Shown: positions 1 through 11,432 of the stretch, one piece after another
Layout of the letters: each line of letters starts with the position of its first letter
Numbering within the stretch: the stretch's first letter is position 1
DNA from: Stachybotrys elegans
Lineage: Eukaryota; Ascomycota; Sordariomycetes; Hypocreales; Stachybotryaceae
Length of the DNA stretch: 64,000 nt
Reading direction: 5' to 3'
Assembly: GCA_020746835.1 (NCBI GenBank)
Contig: JAGPNK010000013.1
Location: 558,001-622,000, forward strand
The notes under the pieces: model-generated
Told to the model about the DNA's origin: nothing
What the model saw: only the letters and a program-made list of their open reading frames with translations
Databases searched by the model: none
Made by a program: the position numbers and the translations under genes

Positions 1-1873
1 GTTACCGAGCGGACTCATGACCATTTCGGACATGGGGGTGCAGCCGAAATTATTCATGCCGTGGGAGTACTCCATACCGCCGGGGGACATGATGACGGGT
101 GAGCTGACAAAATTCGTGTTGATCTCCTGGGGCTGCTGCTGGCTTCCAGGAGGGGAACCATTAGAGTAGTTGGTGTTGGAGGACGAGTCGGGGGTGCCGC
201 TGTTCATCTCCATGGCGTACTGCTTGTCGTACTCTTCAACCGAGAACTTGCGGTCGTATTCGCCCTCCATGGCAACGGGGAGAGGAGCGGGCGGCTGGGC
301 CATGCCGGCGGTGCCGAAGCCGTCAAACATGTCCATGCTGGCCATGTTGGCCATGGTGCAGCTCTCTGGAACGCTGAGAAGCATGGGGTTGACGAGGCGG
401 TGGAGGACCTCGGTGACACGGTTGGCCAGGAGAGGGAGGAAGCGGTAGTCTCCGCTGCGGGAGACAGCAATGATGCTGAGCATTTGGGTCAGGTGCTCAC
501 GCGGGCCGATGGTGAAGGGGTCGCGAGAAGCAGGCTGCATCGACAGGTACTCTGTCATAATAGCCGTCGTTTCAATCAGCTTCTCAACCTGTTTGAAAGT
601 TAGCTAGTGCGCAATTATCAATGAGATGAGCGCTGCAACGTACCAAGCCCGAATTCATGAGCTCCATTCCGCGTCCAGGGAATTGAGAACAGAGGCTCAC
701 GAGAAGATCGCGAGCCAAGTTGGCCGGGTACTGGAAAGATACATCCTCGCCGTTGTTGGCATTAGGGGTGGCGCTGCTGAGCTGCCAGGCCGTGTTCTTG
801 AGCCACTGCTGGTTGGTGCGCAGATCGTTGAAGTTGGAATCTTGGCAGAGATATGATTGAGCGAGGTCTTGAACCTGCTTGTGCAGACCCGAAATGTACT
901 GGGGCGAGAGATGGCTTCGGGTCTTGTTCCAGGTAGCGATGAATGCGTCGTCGAAGGGGCGGAAAAGGCTGATGAGCATGTAGTAACCGGAAAGTTGGTG
1001 GGCTTGAGGGTCAGCCGGGTCGTCGCCGAGAGAAGGAGGGTTGACAGTGGCCTGGAGAGTCAGGGGACGATTGCGGTGGAGGCCGTATGCTCGCTCGGTT
1101 GCATAGTACAGCCAGTAGAGACGGCGTCTGCGGGTGGACTCTGATACATCGTACTTCATATAGTGTTCCTCGTCGTTCATGCCGGTCATATGAATCATGG
1201 TCGAAGCCTCACGGAGGTAATACCATGCCTTGTCGTGCATCTCCTGGCCGTAGGAGCATGCAAAGAGGAAGTAGTTGGTGGCGAGAACATTAAGGGAGAT
1301 GGAGTCGAGGTATTCGTATCCCTTTCGTACCCTAATGGCCTCTTCCATGAGCAGCTGACTGGAGATGATGTTGGCACCGGGAACCATGTCGAGGTTGAAC
1401 GGGTCGTTAGCAGGCATCGACATGCCAGGCTGGAGCATGACAAAGGCGCAGAGAGAAGTCATCAGGCAGTAGGCGTCCCGGTTCTGCTCCATGTACAGCA
1501 TCTGCTGCTCCACAAGTCGTCGGTCGAGAATCGGCATCTGGGGATACAGGTGGTCGAAGAAAAAGTTGACGCAGTCCTTGACGAGCTCGGCGGAGAGCAG
1601 GCCAGGCGTGGGGGCCAGGCTCTGGTTCGTTGTCGGGCACGGGATGCCATTCATTCGGTTCTGCACCTTGGCGGAGAGGCTGGTCTGTCGCTGCGTCTCC
1701 CTCAACTCGCTGATGACCTTGGCTCGGGAGCCCTTGGGGCCCTTCTTTTGAGGAATGGCATTGTAAGTACAGGATAGTTGCGCCGATGAGCAATTGCGGC
1801 ACGGGTTGATGCCGTCGCACTTGACCTTGCGGCGATGGCAAGCATCACAGGCTCGCTTGACAGCCTGCGTCAT
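1..1873 (-). CDS. Zn(II)2Cys6 transcription factor, AmyR/COL-26/BglR-like (C-terminus beyond window)
   Basis: Exon 1 is 644-1873 and exon 2 runs from 588 off the left edge, joined by a 55-nt intron (589-643) with a GTACGT donor and CAG acceptor; the join stays in frame and gives 606 residues before the edge. The start is the ATG at 1873; an in-frame ATG at 1921 would add 16 residues. Near the N-terminus (about residues 8-34) is a textbook CX2CX6CX5CX2CX6C zinc cluster, followed by a basic linker containing QKKGPKGSRAK. The middle resembles the fungal-specific regulatory domain. From memory the cluster and linker look most like AmyR and its orthologues COL-26 and BglR, nuclear activators of starch, maltose or beta-glucosidase genes. 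The C-terminal part is rich in Ser, Asn, Gln and Met, typical of an activation region. Family is secure; the orthologue assignment is inferred. Confidence 0.82.
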
Positions 1874-2180
1874 GGTGAAGGCCGTGATGGTGGTGGTGAG
1901 CCGGGGACAACGCGATTCCACTGGCGTACAAGCAACGATGACGCTACAATTCGATCACAACGGTGTCGACAATGATGTGATATCAGTCGCACTCGTCAAA
2001 AGATAAAAGTCTGGGGTAGTTGCGGGGAGCTGGAAGTCTATTTGGGACGAATTCGTGGAGCGAGAGAGGCTCGCAGGTAGTATTCGGCCCTTTCAGAGTA
2101 GGAAACGCGGGGGCGCCCGTTCGTCGACAATAGCCCTGACGGACATCCAGAAGCGAGATAATGGGTAACCAGCAGGATGG

Positions 2181-2198
2181 AAACACACACACACACAC
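2181..2198. repeat. (CA)n microsatellite
   Basis: About nine consecutive AC units about 310 bp upstream of the regulator start codon. Simple-sequence tract with no coding frame across it. Confidence 0.9.
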
Positions 2199-3349
2199 AA
2201 CGTGTTGTGAAAGGATTCGATCAAACCGAGCAGGACAGATAAATGGATGAAGGTGTTGGAGAGGAATACAGTCTCATCTCCATCCAAAGGGGCTCGTTGG
2301 ATGAGGAAAGGGAAAGAATGCGAGAAGAGCGAGAAATGCCTGAACAGGCTGCCAAACAGGCGAGAATGAGTGCGACACCAGCACGAGGACAAGTGACAAA
2401 GGAGCCTGGGAACGGAGCAACCACCGAAAGAGGGAAGGCCGTGTTACTGGGCTCCGTGCCTCCCACAGCGGGAGATATTAAGCAGGGTTTCGCCAGGCAA
2501 ATGGGCGAGTGGCCAGGGGGGGTGGGACGATGACGGGCTGGGGGAGGAAGAAGGGGGAGGGCGGACAAGCAGCCAGATCAAGCCAAAGCAAGCCCAGCCC
2601 CAACACCAGTAGAACCAGGCCGTCCCGTCCAGAGCAGGGGGGGTGGCCACGGGTGGGTATGGGACGAGCGAGACAGTTGGCCAGGCTAGCGCTGGCACCA
2701 AATTGCCAGCAGCCCGGCGCGCACCTGTGGGCTAGCTGATGGAGAGAGGACACAGAGAGCTGAGCGACCGACCTGCCGCTAGATGACTGATGGCTGACGG
2801 AGGCCTGCAGGTGCGAGAGCGAGAGGCATGCTGATTGACGGAGACAGAGGCCAATTCAACGCGCCGGCATATGTTAGCCTCCCGATGCCGATGTTTGTAC
2901 CGGGCAGTACAGAACATTTCTTCCCCCTTCTTTGAACAGGACGTACTGTACGGATACTGTACCGGTTCTTGCCATCCCCGGAGTAAGATTTTGCCAGGGG
3001 AAATGGGCACCAGAAACTAGGCCAGACAACAGTTTCTAAGCTTAGCTGCCGATGCCCCAGCGGTGGCTCCTGGTAGTTGAGCTTCTATGTTATTCGTGGG
3101 GACAGTGCTTTCCCTGCTGGCACGGAAAAGTCTGGCAAAGCCATCTCAAAGCAGGCTGTGTACGCTGCGTGCGAAGCCTCCAATCTAGGACATGTCTTCG
3201 ACGCTGTCTCGTACCTTGAGAGGTCTGGAAGCTGCCCGTAACAGTGCTCTCTCTCCTTAGATTAGTCTGTCCATGGCGCGGGATAGCGCAGTGTTTCACG
3301 CCTTTGGTCCCATCAAGACAGAGAGCGAGCCGTCCACTTGGGCCAATGG

Positions 3350-3371
3350 CTCTCTCTCTCTCTCTCTCTCC
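3350..3371. repeat. (CT)n microsatellite / pyrimidine tract
   Basis: Eleven CT units in the long gene-free region. Such tracts are common in fungal promoters and leaders and may exclude nucleosomes. Confidence 0.9.
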
Positions 3372-4612
3372 CAGGGCCCATCCGTGGATTGAGGCTAGCT
3401 AGTTGCAAGAGCCCGGATAGAACAATCCGGACATACGTGGATGCGCAAACTGGCCACGACGGCAGGCTAGCTGGTGCGGCGCGCTTGGGATTGCTAATTT
3501 CAGAGGGCAAGACTCCAGTGTTTGGACATGCCGTGAGTGGAGAGAGCAGAGTCTGCCGTTCCAGAAATGGCACCGGTCCCTATTTCTTTTCGTCCCGTCC
3601 TCCTCTTCTTGCTGCAAGTAGCCTGTGGTACAATCAGGCACTCGTGCGATTGAATGTCTTGCACGGTGTCTCCTGGTGGAACAACGTACGATGCGAATCC
3701 TCCCTGCCTTTCCTCAATACAAGACACAATTATTGTCGTTTGAGGCAGATTGGTCTCTCTTTCTCTCGTTTTTTCTCGCTGCGGGATATTTCTTGCCTGA
3801 CCATGGCAGCTGAATGCTGGAACCTCTCCATCCTCTGGCTGTGCGATCGGCGCCTTTTGGGGATGATGGACGGGATGTGCATGTTGCTTACCCCTCCTGT
3901 CCATACCGATCCTGCAAGAAACCCCAGATGGAAGAAATGGAACACAGCTCGAAATTTCCAAAGCTGGACAGGCGGGTCCTTGTGGCTGCCCACCACTTCC
4001 CGCCTGGCTGCATCCAGATTCCACACACACAATCAATGTTCATTTTCCCTTGCTTCAGCCTGAGGCCAAACGAGATTTGTTCTGGCCGCCTTTCGTCCGC
4101 GGCAGGTGTCAGTGAGAAAAAGAGCGCCAGCGAGTCGGACATGCAGTTCAGCTCCTTCTCCCAACAGCGGGTTGTCCGAACATTCCACACCAGCCGCACA
4201 GCGTCATGGCTGATCCGGTCGGCCGGAGGGCGTTTGCCACGATCGCCCAGCTCTAGCTAGTTCGGAAGCAAGAGGAAAACTCTGATGCCGTAGTCTCTCT
4301 TGGCCGGGCACGCCGCTACTGCTCTGTCGTCGGTACAAGATGATGCTGATCCCCAACACGGTGATTCTTTGATGGTGCGCTGCTGTGTGATGATCCTGCT
4401 GCAGTTTAATCCTTGCCAAGCATGCCTCACCTCGTCGGTGGTTGGTCGTTTGGCCGATGGTGGTGTGCTGATTGCACCAATACAACCACCCATCTGCACC
4501 CTGATTTCGGATACATTGTGCGCACAAATGAATATGGCGTCCCCTGGCTTCATGCAGGTGCGAATAGTCTGCTTGCACTGGCCAGACGCCGCGCACCGCT
4601 TCCCATCCTTCC

Positions 4613-4630
4613 CTCTCTCTCTCTCTCTCT
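4613..4630. repeat. (CT)n microsatellite
   Basis: Second CT-repeat tract in the same gene-free region, followed by a further pyrimidine-rich stretch to about 4640. Confidence 0.88.
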
Positions 4631-5514
4631 TCTTCCTCCCCGCACGTTCAAGGAAGCGCCATGACGGGGTTCTGGACGCCCCCAAACGCATCGTGGCACC
4701 GTCGTCTCATGCCGCTACCTGCCGTTGCTGCTGTACCACGTTTGCGTATCCGCCCTGTGGTCGGCGGTCGTGTTATGCAAGCAATGTGGCGGCCTCGTGC
4801 CCTCGTGCTCTCGTGCTCGCTTGGATTCCGGTCATGGCCATGACCTGCAACGACCCGAAATCATGGCATTTTGCGGAGGAGACTTTTGTGGGCTGCTCCC
4901 ATGTGAAGCTAGTCCTGTGTGGGAATGGCGTGCTTTCGGTCGGTCCGATTGCACCATTCCTACAAGGCTGATGGAGGGTGTCTTGCGTCCTGCTGCCGTG
5001 ATTGGTCTGCCGTGGTTCTCTCCCTTTTCCATGTCTCCATTTCCCCAGCGGAATTACGGGATACTGTCCAGGTTTTTCGGTGGCTGATGATGGGGTAGAA
5101 TTCCGAATGGCGCTAAGATTGGTCATGTGATAAGCTCATCGATTCAAGGTCACGTTGTATCCAAGGCCAGCTACCCTGGACACAGAACATCAACTGTATC
5201 GTCCTTCTCAACCTGCCTTACTTAGGACTCTAATGTCGAGATATGTGAAGTTCGCTTGGGGTCGTTGTTTTTAGAGCTCCCTGTGGGGTTTGCGCCCAGA
5301 AGAGGCTTCTTGCAGCATTTGAGGTTTGTGTCATGTTGCATGCTCCTATAATACAGGTAAAACGTATTGCCAATGTGGCAATCACTCGATTGCTGTGGAA
5401 TGATGCTATGCCCAGCTTTTCTTCTTTCCAACGACCATATGGACGACGGCGAGGAGCACCAATATCAAACGCCCCTACCATCCGTGTAACGGCAATCAAA
5501 AGATACTACCAGAT

Positions 5515-6672
5515 TCACCAGTGAATCTTACTCATAGACTTTTTGTTCGGATCCTCCCTCGGGACAATACAAAAGCTGGTCCTCTCCAGGGACGCCAGCC
5601 ATGTCGGCGTTGTGCCAAATATCTTCCTCCTCGGCATCTTCGCCCACGACGCGCCCCAATCCTCCGGCCAGTCCTCGTCCACCGAGATGCCTTCTACCAG
5701 TGGGCTCCCGTCACCGCGGCTCCGCATTACCATGGTGATATCGCCACTAGTCGATATCATCCTGTAGCGATCCTCCCTTCGGTTCAGAGCGTTGGTGACT
5801 TCTGTAAGGCTCTTGATGAGGTACGATCGGAACCGCATCACCTGCTGTATGTACTGCTGCAGCTCGATAAGCTGCTCTGCACTGACCGGGTAGGCAGGAG
5901 TGGGAGAACCACGGAGGTACTCTAGCAGCTCGCGAGCCGTGTCTTTGTGGATTGTTCCATCTGGCAGGGCAAAGTTCTCATGGATGTCCTTGAAGGTTGC
6001 CGTGTCGAGATGGTCTAGATACTCTTCCAGCCGGATAGGGAAGGAATCACACCATGGCGTCAACAAAGGGTGCAGAGAGGCACAGGCGTCTTGACTCTGC
6101 GATGCAAAGCGAGCCCAACGCTCTTTCGTCCGTTGTAGTGGATGGTCGTCCTCATCCGATGAAGATTCCTCCGGTGAGATCTCGTCCAACTGCATGCAGT
6201 CACCGCAGGGGCCCTTAGCGCAGCAGTCGCCGAGTACCAAGCCATTCCCATCTTCCGGGGATATCTCTGTGACTGACCACGACGGAGTGAAGATCTGGGC
6301 CACATCTGGATCGCCCGGAGCCTCGTCCATGTACTTGAACCAGCTGTCCTCCAAGCAATACGCTGTATCTGTGGTTTCCGCACCGATGACCAGTTCGATA
6401 AAGGGAGGCCCAGTTGAGTTCGGTAGCTGTGGCAGGAAAGAGATGTTGCTTTCTGTCGACGGGTCCTTGAGATCCTCCATCTCCTTAGTCGAAGGATTGG
6501 GCAATGGGGTTTCGACGGCTAGCAAAAGGATTGCTTCAGGCGATGCATACGCAACAGCCCTCTGCCGCAGATATTTGAGCTTGTGTAGTATCGCATCGAC
6601 CTTGTCGGCAAGTATCCAACGGACCTCGGCCGAGATCTTGGCTGTTCCGCCCGTCCTTACTCCCCACTCCAT
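5515..6672 (-). CDS. Hypothetical protein, 385 aa
   Basis: A single uninterrupted frame. The ATG at 6672 is chosen because the sequence upstream of it (to 6819) is Cys/Arg/Ser-rich and reads like leader. I do not recognise a family. The N-terminal 60 residues look helical and could be a short coiled or regulatory segment. A cluster of Cys around residue 160 (DCCAKGPCGDC) is followed by an acidic Ser/Glu/Asp stretch. The second half is predicted mostly helical, and the C-terminus ends in a basic Lys-rich segment. There is no signal peptide and no obvious membrane span. It lies in the same orientation as both neighbours, with more than 1 kb of gene-free DNA on its 5' side. Coding status rests on length and unbiased amino-acid composition. 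Confidence 0.6.
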   Translation of the reverse strand: MEWGVRTGGTAKISAEVRWILADKVDAILHKLKYLRQRAVAYASPEAILLLAVETPLPNPSTKEMEDLKDPSTESNISFLPQLPNSTGPPFIELVIGAETTDTAYCLEDSWFKYMDEAPGDPDVAQIFTPSWSVTEISPEDGNGLVLGDCCAKGPCGDCMQLDEISPEESSSDEDDHPLQRTKERWARFASQSQDACASLHPLLTPWCDSFPIRLEEYLDHLDTATFKDIHENFALPDGTIHKDTARELLEYLRGSPTPAYPVSAEQLIELQQYIQQVMRFRSYLIKSLTEVTNALNRREDRYRMISTSGDITMVMRSRGDGSPLVEGISVDEDWPEDWGASWAKMPRRKIFGTTPTWLASLERTSFCIVPREDPNKKSMSKIHW

Positions 6673-7821
6673 ATCGGCACGATCAATATTAGGACCCGAT
6701 CTTCGTCCAAGAGGAGGATCTGTTCGAGCGGTAGAACGAGAGCAGTCGTAGGGGCCAAGCAGGTGGATTGTCGTAAACCCCCAAGTACGATAACATAGGT
6801 GAGAAGCAAAGGATAGCAAAGAAGAGTGTTTTCGTTGACCAAAAGGCTCGACGGGAGGACGGACGTCGACTGAGGATCAATAGGAGAGGCGAGTTGAATG
6901 GTGTGATTCACCAACAGGCAGCCGTCAGCGCAGCCAAGGATAACCGAGCCGAATCGCAAAAAGCAAAGGCGCAACCACCTGTCTCTTCTTCAACCAATGC
7001 AGAAACCAAAAAAGAAAAAAAAGAAAAAAAAAAAGAAAAACAGAGGAAAAGAAAAACGTGCCCCTCCTACAAGACGTTCCCGATCCTGTTGAGTGGAAAC
7101 GCTGAGGACGGTTGGTGCTCGGCAACGCCTGAGACACCCTCTATGTGCTGCGGCGATGTCTCAGAAGCGTAGGTAGGAGGAGCAAGATGTGTCATGGATT
7201 CGAGGGGAAGTCTGCTGGTGCGGTAGGGGTGTAGAGATCTGTGTTGTGGTGCCGAGGTTGCGAGTTTTCAGGAGCAGACCGCAACTGCCGCCTGACGGAC
7301 TGGCAGTAGGCCAGGTCAAGACCGGCCCTTCACCTGAATAGAACAGCTGCCGCTCTGGCTGGAAGGTCAGACAGCTCTATACTCTGTCGCTGCCTGTTAA
7401 AACCATCGTATTGTATAGGGTGCCGTCTCAGTCCCTCACCACTCATGCCCTTCATCATCGGCTATTTCTTTCCCACCCGTCCACCGATATCCTGGATTTA
7501 TCAGAAACATGAACCATCACCTACTGTAGCACGTACAAACGACCTTGATCTCAAGGTTCGGAATCCTCAAGGCAGAGAGCTGGCGTGAAAGTGCTCTTGA
7601 TCGATAAAATACGTCCAACAAACACACCAAAACGATAGGGATGCAACGAGACAGTTAACCAATGAAGCGTTTCCAATTATTCAACGTCGCCTCTTTCAAC
7701 TGAGCTTGAAACGATACATACCTATACCATATCCATAAAACCGAAGTACTACCACCACTCCAAGCTCCCCAGTATTATACAAAAGACGTCAGCTGTATTA
7801 CACCCTCACACCACCCAGCTA
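6673..7821. other. Gene-free spacer between two leftward genes
   Basis: About 1.1 kb with no supportable gene. It includes an A-rich purine tract at about 7008-7053 and an AT-richer segment near 7640-7800. It should carry the 3' end of the 5-phosphatase transcript and the promoter of the hypothetical gene. Confidence 0.55.
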
Positions 7822-10761
7822 TTAACCAGCCGCCTCTTTGTTGACAAACATCTCTATTACCGCCCTCTCCTTTTCCTTTGTCGCCTTGTCCTTGTCGTTC
7901 GCGCGGCAAGCCAGCGGCGCCACAATTTCGGCGAACCTCTTCTCCCTCGCTCGCCTCTTCTTGGTGACATCGTCGTCGCCTCCGCCCCTGCGTAAGCTCA
8001 ACCGGCGGCCCAAGATCGGCCGCGAAGGATCCGGCGCCGCCGGAGTAAGCTCTGCTGCCACCCGAGAGAGCGTTGCCGTAAGGAAGACAAATGCAATGTT
8101 GTGGTTAGGCGCCGACGACAAGACATCGAGTATCCGTATCCTGGTGTCTGGCCAAGCAGTAGGTGGTAGCACGGCAGGATTAGGGATAGCAGAAGAGAGC
8201 TTCGCCCATAGGTGTGCAGGTATGATGCCGTCCGTGAGGGACTCGAGGAACAACAGAAGCACGGAAGCCAGAAGCTCGAGTCGTTGAGTGGAGGTTACTT
8301 CAACAGGAATAGCCTCAAGGAGACTTGTATCCGTATCAAGAGCCGTAATGAGGCTGTCCCGCAGGGCATCCTGCTCAGGAAGCGTGGCAGAGGTCCATGC
8401 CGAGGAGTCGAACGGCCAGCCATAGTCCCGCGGAATCAGAACCTCCTCTAACATCGCCTCATCCGCCACGCAACGCTCTGCCAGGGTCTGAATTGCTTCG
8501 GTGATTTTGAATAGCTCTTTGGGTGCTGAGCAGTGGACATCCGAGTCATAGGAAATCGAGCCGCGTATGTCCTTGTCGGCCATGAACTTCCGGATCCCGC
8601 CGTCGGGAATACGTATCAGCTCGTCGATGGAACGGCCAAAGGTCGTAGGGAGCCAGGAACCGCGCACGGGAATAAAATGATCACGGCCGTCTTCCACCCG
8701 GAGCACTAGGACATGCTCAATATGGACCCTTGCATCGTTCAGAGCCCTCAAGTGCGACATGGCGGAAACCTGGGCTTCTACCAGCGCAAGAACCGTCTCA
8801 CCTGGCTCTAGCGTAACTGACTTGCCCACGCTGGTAGCTCGCTCGTCATCCGGCCGCACGAAGAAGGTATGTACCCATTCCGGAACGGACGAGTCGCCCT
8901 CCTCCGTACTGGGAGTCTCAACAAATGAGAATGTTGCCGAAACACTGCCAGTATTGGCAATCGTCAAAGAAGTAGACTTTCGCTCCATGAAGGCGACGTC
9001 GCCAAGATCTACGATGCTATCGCTGGAGTTCGTAGCTCCCTCGACAATGAGCGTGACGTCTGGACGGCCCTCATTCTCGACTCGGTCTAGCTCCCTGGCC
9101 ACCTCGGCGTGGACCTGCGCTTTCAGCTCCGGCACCACAGCATCATAGTCGAGCGTGAATACAGAGATGATGGGCTTGTGATCAGAGGAGGCGATGCGCT
9201 GGTGAGATGCGTATATGTCTAGGCCAATAGTATCGTGGGCTCCGTTGCGAGTAACCACCTCGGTGGGCTCCATGTCGTCGTTCTCATCGTATTCGTCATA
9301 GTCGACGTCTAGTGAGCTGTTCACCTGCTCGTCTCCGTCCGTCTCGGGGTCATAACTAAAAAGAACGTCATCGTCTTGATCCACCCCTCGCGACTTGAGC
9401 TCCTCGTCTCTCTTCTTGGAATCGGCCTCTTCTCGGATCTTATCATCATATTCTTGTTTGTCCTTTCGAGTCCGGAACAGTATCCGATCGCACCAGCTTG
9501 GAGCACGCTGCTTCTCACTGGAGTCGAACAGGCCGATGGCTCCGACATCGTACTTATACGTCGGGAGAAATGTAATGGGCCCTTCTCTCCAGCCATCGTG
9601 GAAAACCTTGCGCTCCTTTATCATCCGCCGCAGCTGGTCGTGGGGGAGAAGGGAGTCCAGCGTGGCCTGTAGGGAGGTCGGGTCCTGGCTTGGATCTTCT
9701 GGGAAATCATCAGGATCTGGGAGGGAGCTCTCCGAGTCGAAGCTTTCATCTCTAGAGTACGTGGTAGAGATTGTAGTGGCATCATCGTCGCTACTCTCTG
9801 AAGAGCGCATGATGATGACGCCTCTGCCATCCAGAGGTGTGCTGGGCCTGTCATCGCTCGAGCCGTACTCTCCCCTGCTGTGGAGGGTGAGAATACGCCG
9901 TATATCTGCGCCGGGAAGCCCATCAAGGCGAAAATTCAGGTCGCCAAACCAAAAGGCGAAATCCTCGTCGCCAATCTTGTCGCTGTCCTCCTCTTCCACA
10001 CCGGCCTGGATGATGGGGTCGAACTGAGTCTTGGAGAGAATCTGACCGACGTCCCAGCACCTGCGATCCAGGGCGCCCGAGGTGGCGCCGCTAGCGAGAT
10101 GCGAGTTCACAAAGACCATGCGCGTAGTCTCACCCAAGACCAATCTCGTCGCGATGGCGCCCTTGTTGCCAAAGTAGCCCAGGAGCCCCGTGCCGACCTG
10201 CTTGGTGCTGACGTTGCTGATGGATGCCGCGACTTCGGGGGAAGCATAGACGAGCAGCAAAAGACCAGTCATGAGCTCCGAATCGATAAGCACGTATCCA
10301 GGGGGCAAAGCGGCTTCTAACGCGCTCTGCCATCGACTTAGGGGGGCGGTGTCGGTGTACACAGCTCGGTTCATGTAGTCCTTGGTCGCATTCAGGTCGA
10401 CAACCTCTTGTAGTCCCAAAACATATAATCCAATATCGTTGCCTCCCACTAGCCTTATTCCATCCGGCTGGGGATCCTTGGCGGCATCTGCGTCGACTCG
10501 TTCCACCGCTGGGTTCATGGACAGGTCAAGGGCGGCAAGCTTCTGGTCGAGCCCCTGGCCGAAGACGAACCAGCTCGCGAGGTCTTTGTCCGTGCCTGGA
10601 CGCGCGGCGACATTCCATGTACCGATCTTGACCCTGACTCTGTGCTTGCGGACGTACTCGGATCGCCTTGCGTGGAGAGCTTTGGCGAGGGAATGGGGCG
10701 CAGAGAGATCCACAGGCTCCGAGGTGACGGACTGATCCGAGGGCGGCTTCGACGAGGCCAT
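7822..10761 (-). CDS. Inositol polyphosphate 5-phosphatase, OCRL/INPP5B-like, 979 aa
   Basis: Intronless frame starting MASSKPPS at 10761. The N-terminal half is an endonuclease/exonuclease/phosphatase-fold 5-phosphatase. Visible motifs are GTWNVAARPG (from residue 47), GLQEVVDL, VNSHLASG, FWFGDLNFRLDG (metal and catalytic Asp/Asn), PTYKYDVG, RAPSWCDRILFR and SSDHKPI. These are the signature of enzymes removing the 5-phosphate from PI(4,5)P2 and related inositides. A long acidic, Ser-rich insertion of about 100 residues sits between the DLNFRL motif and the substrate-binding motifs, and a second acidic stretch precedes the last motif. Residues from about 560 resemble the ASH (immunoglobulin-like) domain, and the last 250 resemble the RhoGAP-like module of OCRL. 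It probably acts on Golgi or endosomal membranes. It is divergent from DCP1. Confidence 0.9.
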   Translation of the reverse strand: MASSKPPSDQSVTSEPVDLSAPHSLAKALHARRSEYVRKHRVRVKIGTWNVAARPGTDKDLASWFVFGQGLDQKLAALDLSMNPAVERVDADAAKDPQPDGIRLVGGNDIGLYVLGLQEVVDLNATKDYMNRAVYTDTAPLSRWQSALEAALPPGYVLIDSELMTGLLLLVYASPEVAASISNVSTKQVGTGLLGYFGNKGAIATRLVLGETTRMVFVNSHLASGATSGALDRRCWDVGQILSKTQFDPIIQAGVEEEDSDKIGDEDFAFWFGDLNFRLDGLPGADIRRILTLHSRGEYGSSDDRPSTPLDGRGVIIMRSSESSDDDATTISTTYSRDESFDSESSLPDPDDFPEDPSQDPTSLQATLDSLLPHDQLRRMIKERKVFHDGWREGPITFLPTYKYDVGAIGLFDSSEKQRAPSWCDRILFRTRKDKQEYDDKIREEADSKKRDEELKSRGVDQDDDVLFSYDPETDGDEQVNSSLDVDYDEYDENDDMEPTEVVTRNGAHDTIGLDIYASHQRIASSDHKPIISVFTLDYDAVVPELKAQVHAEVARELDRVENEGRPDVTLIVEGATNSSDSIVDLGDVAFMERKSTSLTIANTGSVSATFSFVETPSTEEGDSSVPEWVHTFFVRPDDERATSVGKSVTLEPGETVLALVEAQVSAMSHLRALNDARVHIEHVLVLRVEDGRDHFIPVRGSWLPTTFGRSIDELIRIPDGGIRKFMADKDIRGSISYDSDVHCSAPKELFKITEAIQTLAERCVADEAMLEEVLIPRDYGWPFDSSAWTSATLPEQDALRDSLITALDTDTSLLEAIPVEVTSTQRLELLASVLLLFLESLTDGIIPAHLWAKLSSAIPNPAVLPPTAWPDTRIRILDVLSSAPNHNIAFVFLTATLSRVAAELTPAAPDPSRPILGRRLSLRRGGGDDDVTKKRRAREKRFAEIVAPLACRANDKDKATKEKERAVIEMFVNKEAAG

Positions 10762-11432
10762 GCTGTGATCTGAAGAGCAGAGCGAGGATGGTAAGGAGCC
10801 GCGAGGGATGTTGGTTTTGTCGCGCCGATCGCAGTGCTAGAGCATGGTGCGCGTGACTCTGACTCGAGGATAAAGCCGGCAACGACGATTTGTAGCGAAT
10901 GCCTATGACTAGCCCTCCCTACATTAACTCCAACAAGGTAAATAATAGACGTCTGAAGAAGGAGAAGAAGAAAAAAAGCCCAACCAATGACTAGACGGCG
11001 CTGACAATGATGATGGAGTTGGGATGAGGGAGACAAGAACTAGGGAGGAAAAGCCCCGCGATGCAGCAAGGCTAAAGAGGCACCTTCGTCATACCTCGAG
11101 CTAAAGACGATAAGCTCTGTGCCTGGCAGCGATAAGCGATAAGCGAATGGACCCCGTCCGGTATCGATAAGGCAGAGATGGGGCAGCCAGTGCTTCGTGC
11201 CGCCTAATAAACGCCCGTCCATTTCATTCATGATTCCACGCCTGTCGCGATGCCCAACATTGTTCCCAACGCAGCACATCCAGCCCTACAAGCAGACGTT
11301 GGCAACGGTTGAAGTCATCATATCAACCAAGGCGCGCGGCAGCAGAGTGTGAGGCTGCATCCAGGCACGTACAGCATTCTGCGCTCCGCCATCACCACGA
11401 CATCCAAGCATCCTCAAAAGAAACACACAACA
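10762..11432. promoter_or_regulatory. Divergent promoter region between the 5-phosphatase and DCP1 genes
   Basis: 671 bp between two head-to-head start codons. It must hold both promoters and 5' leaders. It contains GATA-type cores, including three cgataag sites within about 11106-11171. No single decisive promoter element is visible. Confidence 0.6.

Larger units (their letters stand above)
1874..5514. other. 3.6-kb gene-free region upstream of the AmyR-like gene
   Basis: No reading frame here has recognisable domain content or convincing codon use; the short frames on both strands look fortuitous. The DNA is GC-balanced, not AT-rich or RIP-mutated. It holds several pyrimidine tracts and dinucleotide repeats. 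It probably contains the promoter and a long 5' leader of the regulator transcribed leftward, as often seen for fungal regulatory genes. A non-coding transcript cannot be excluded by eye. Confidence 0.55.
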
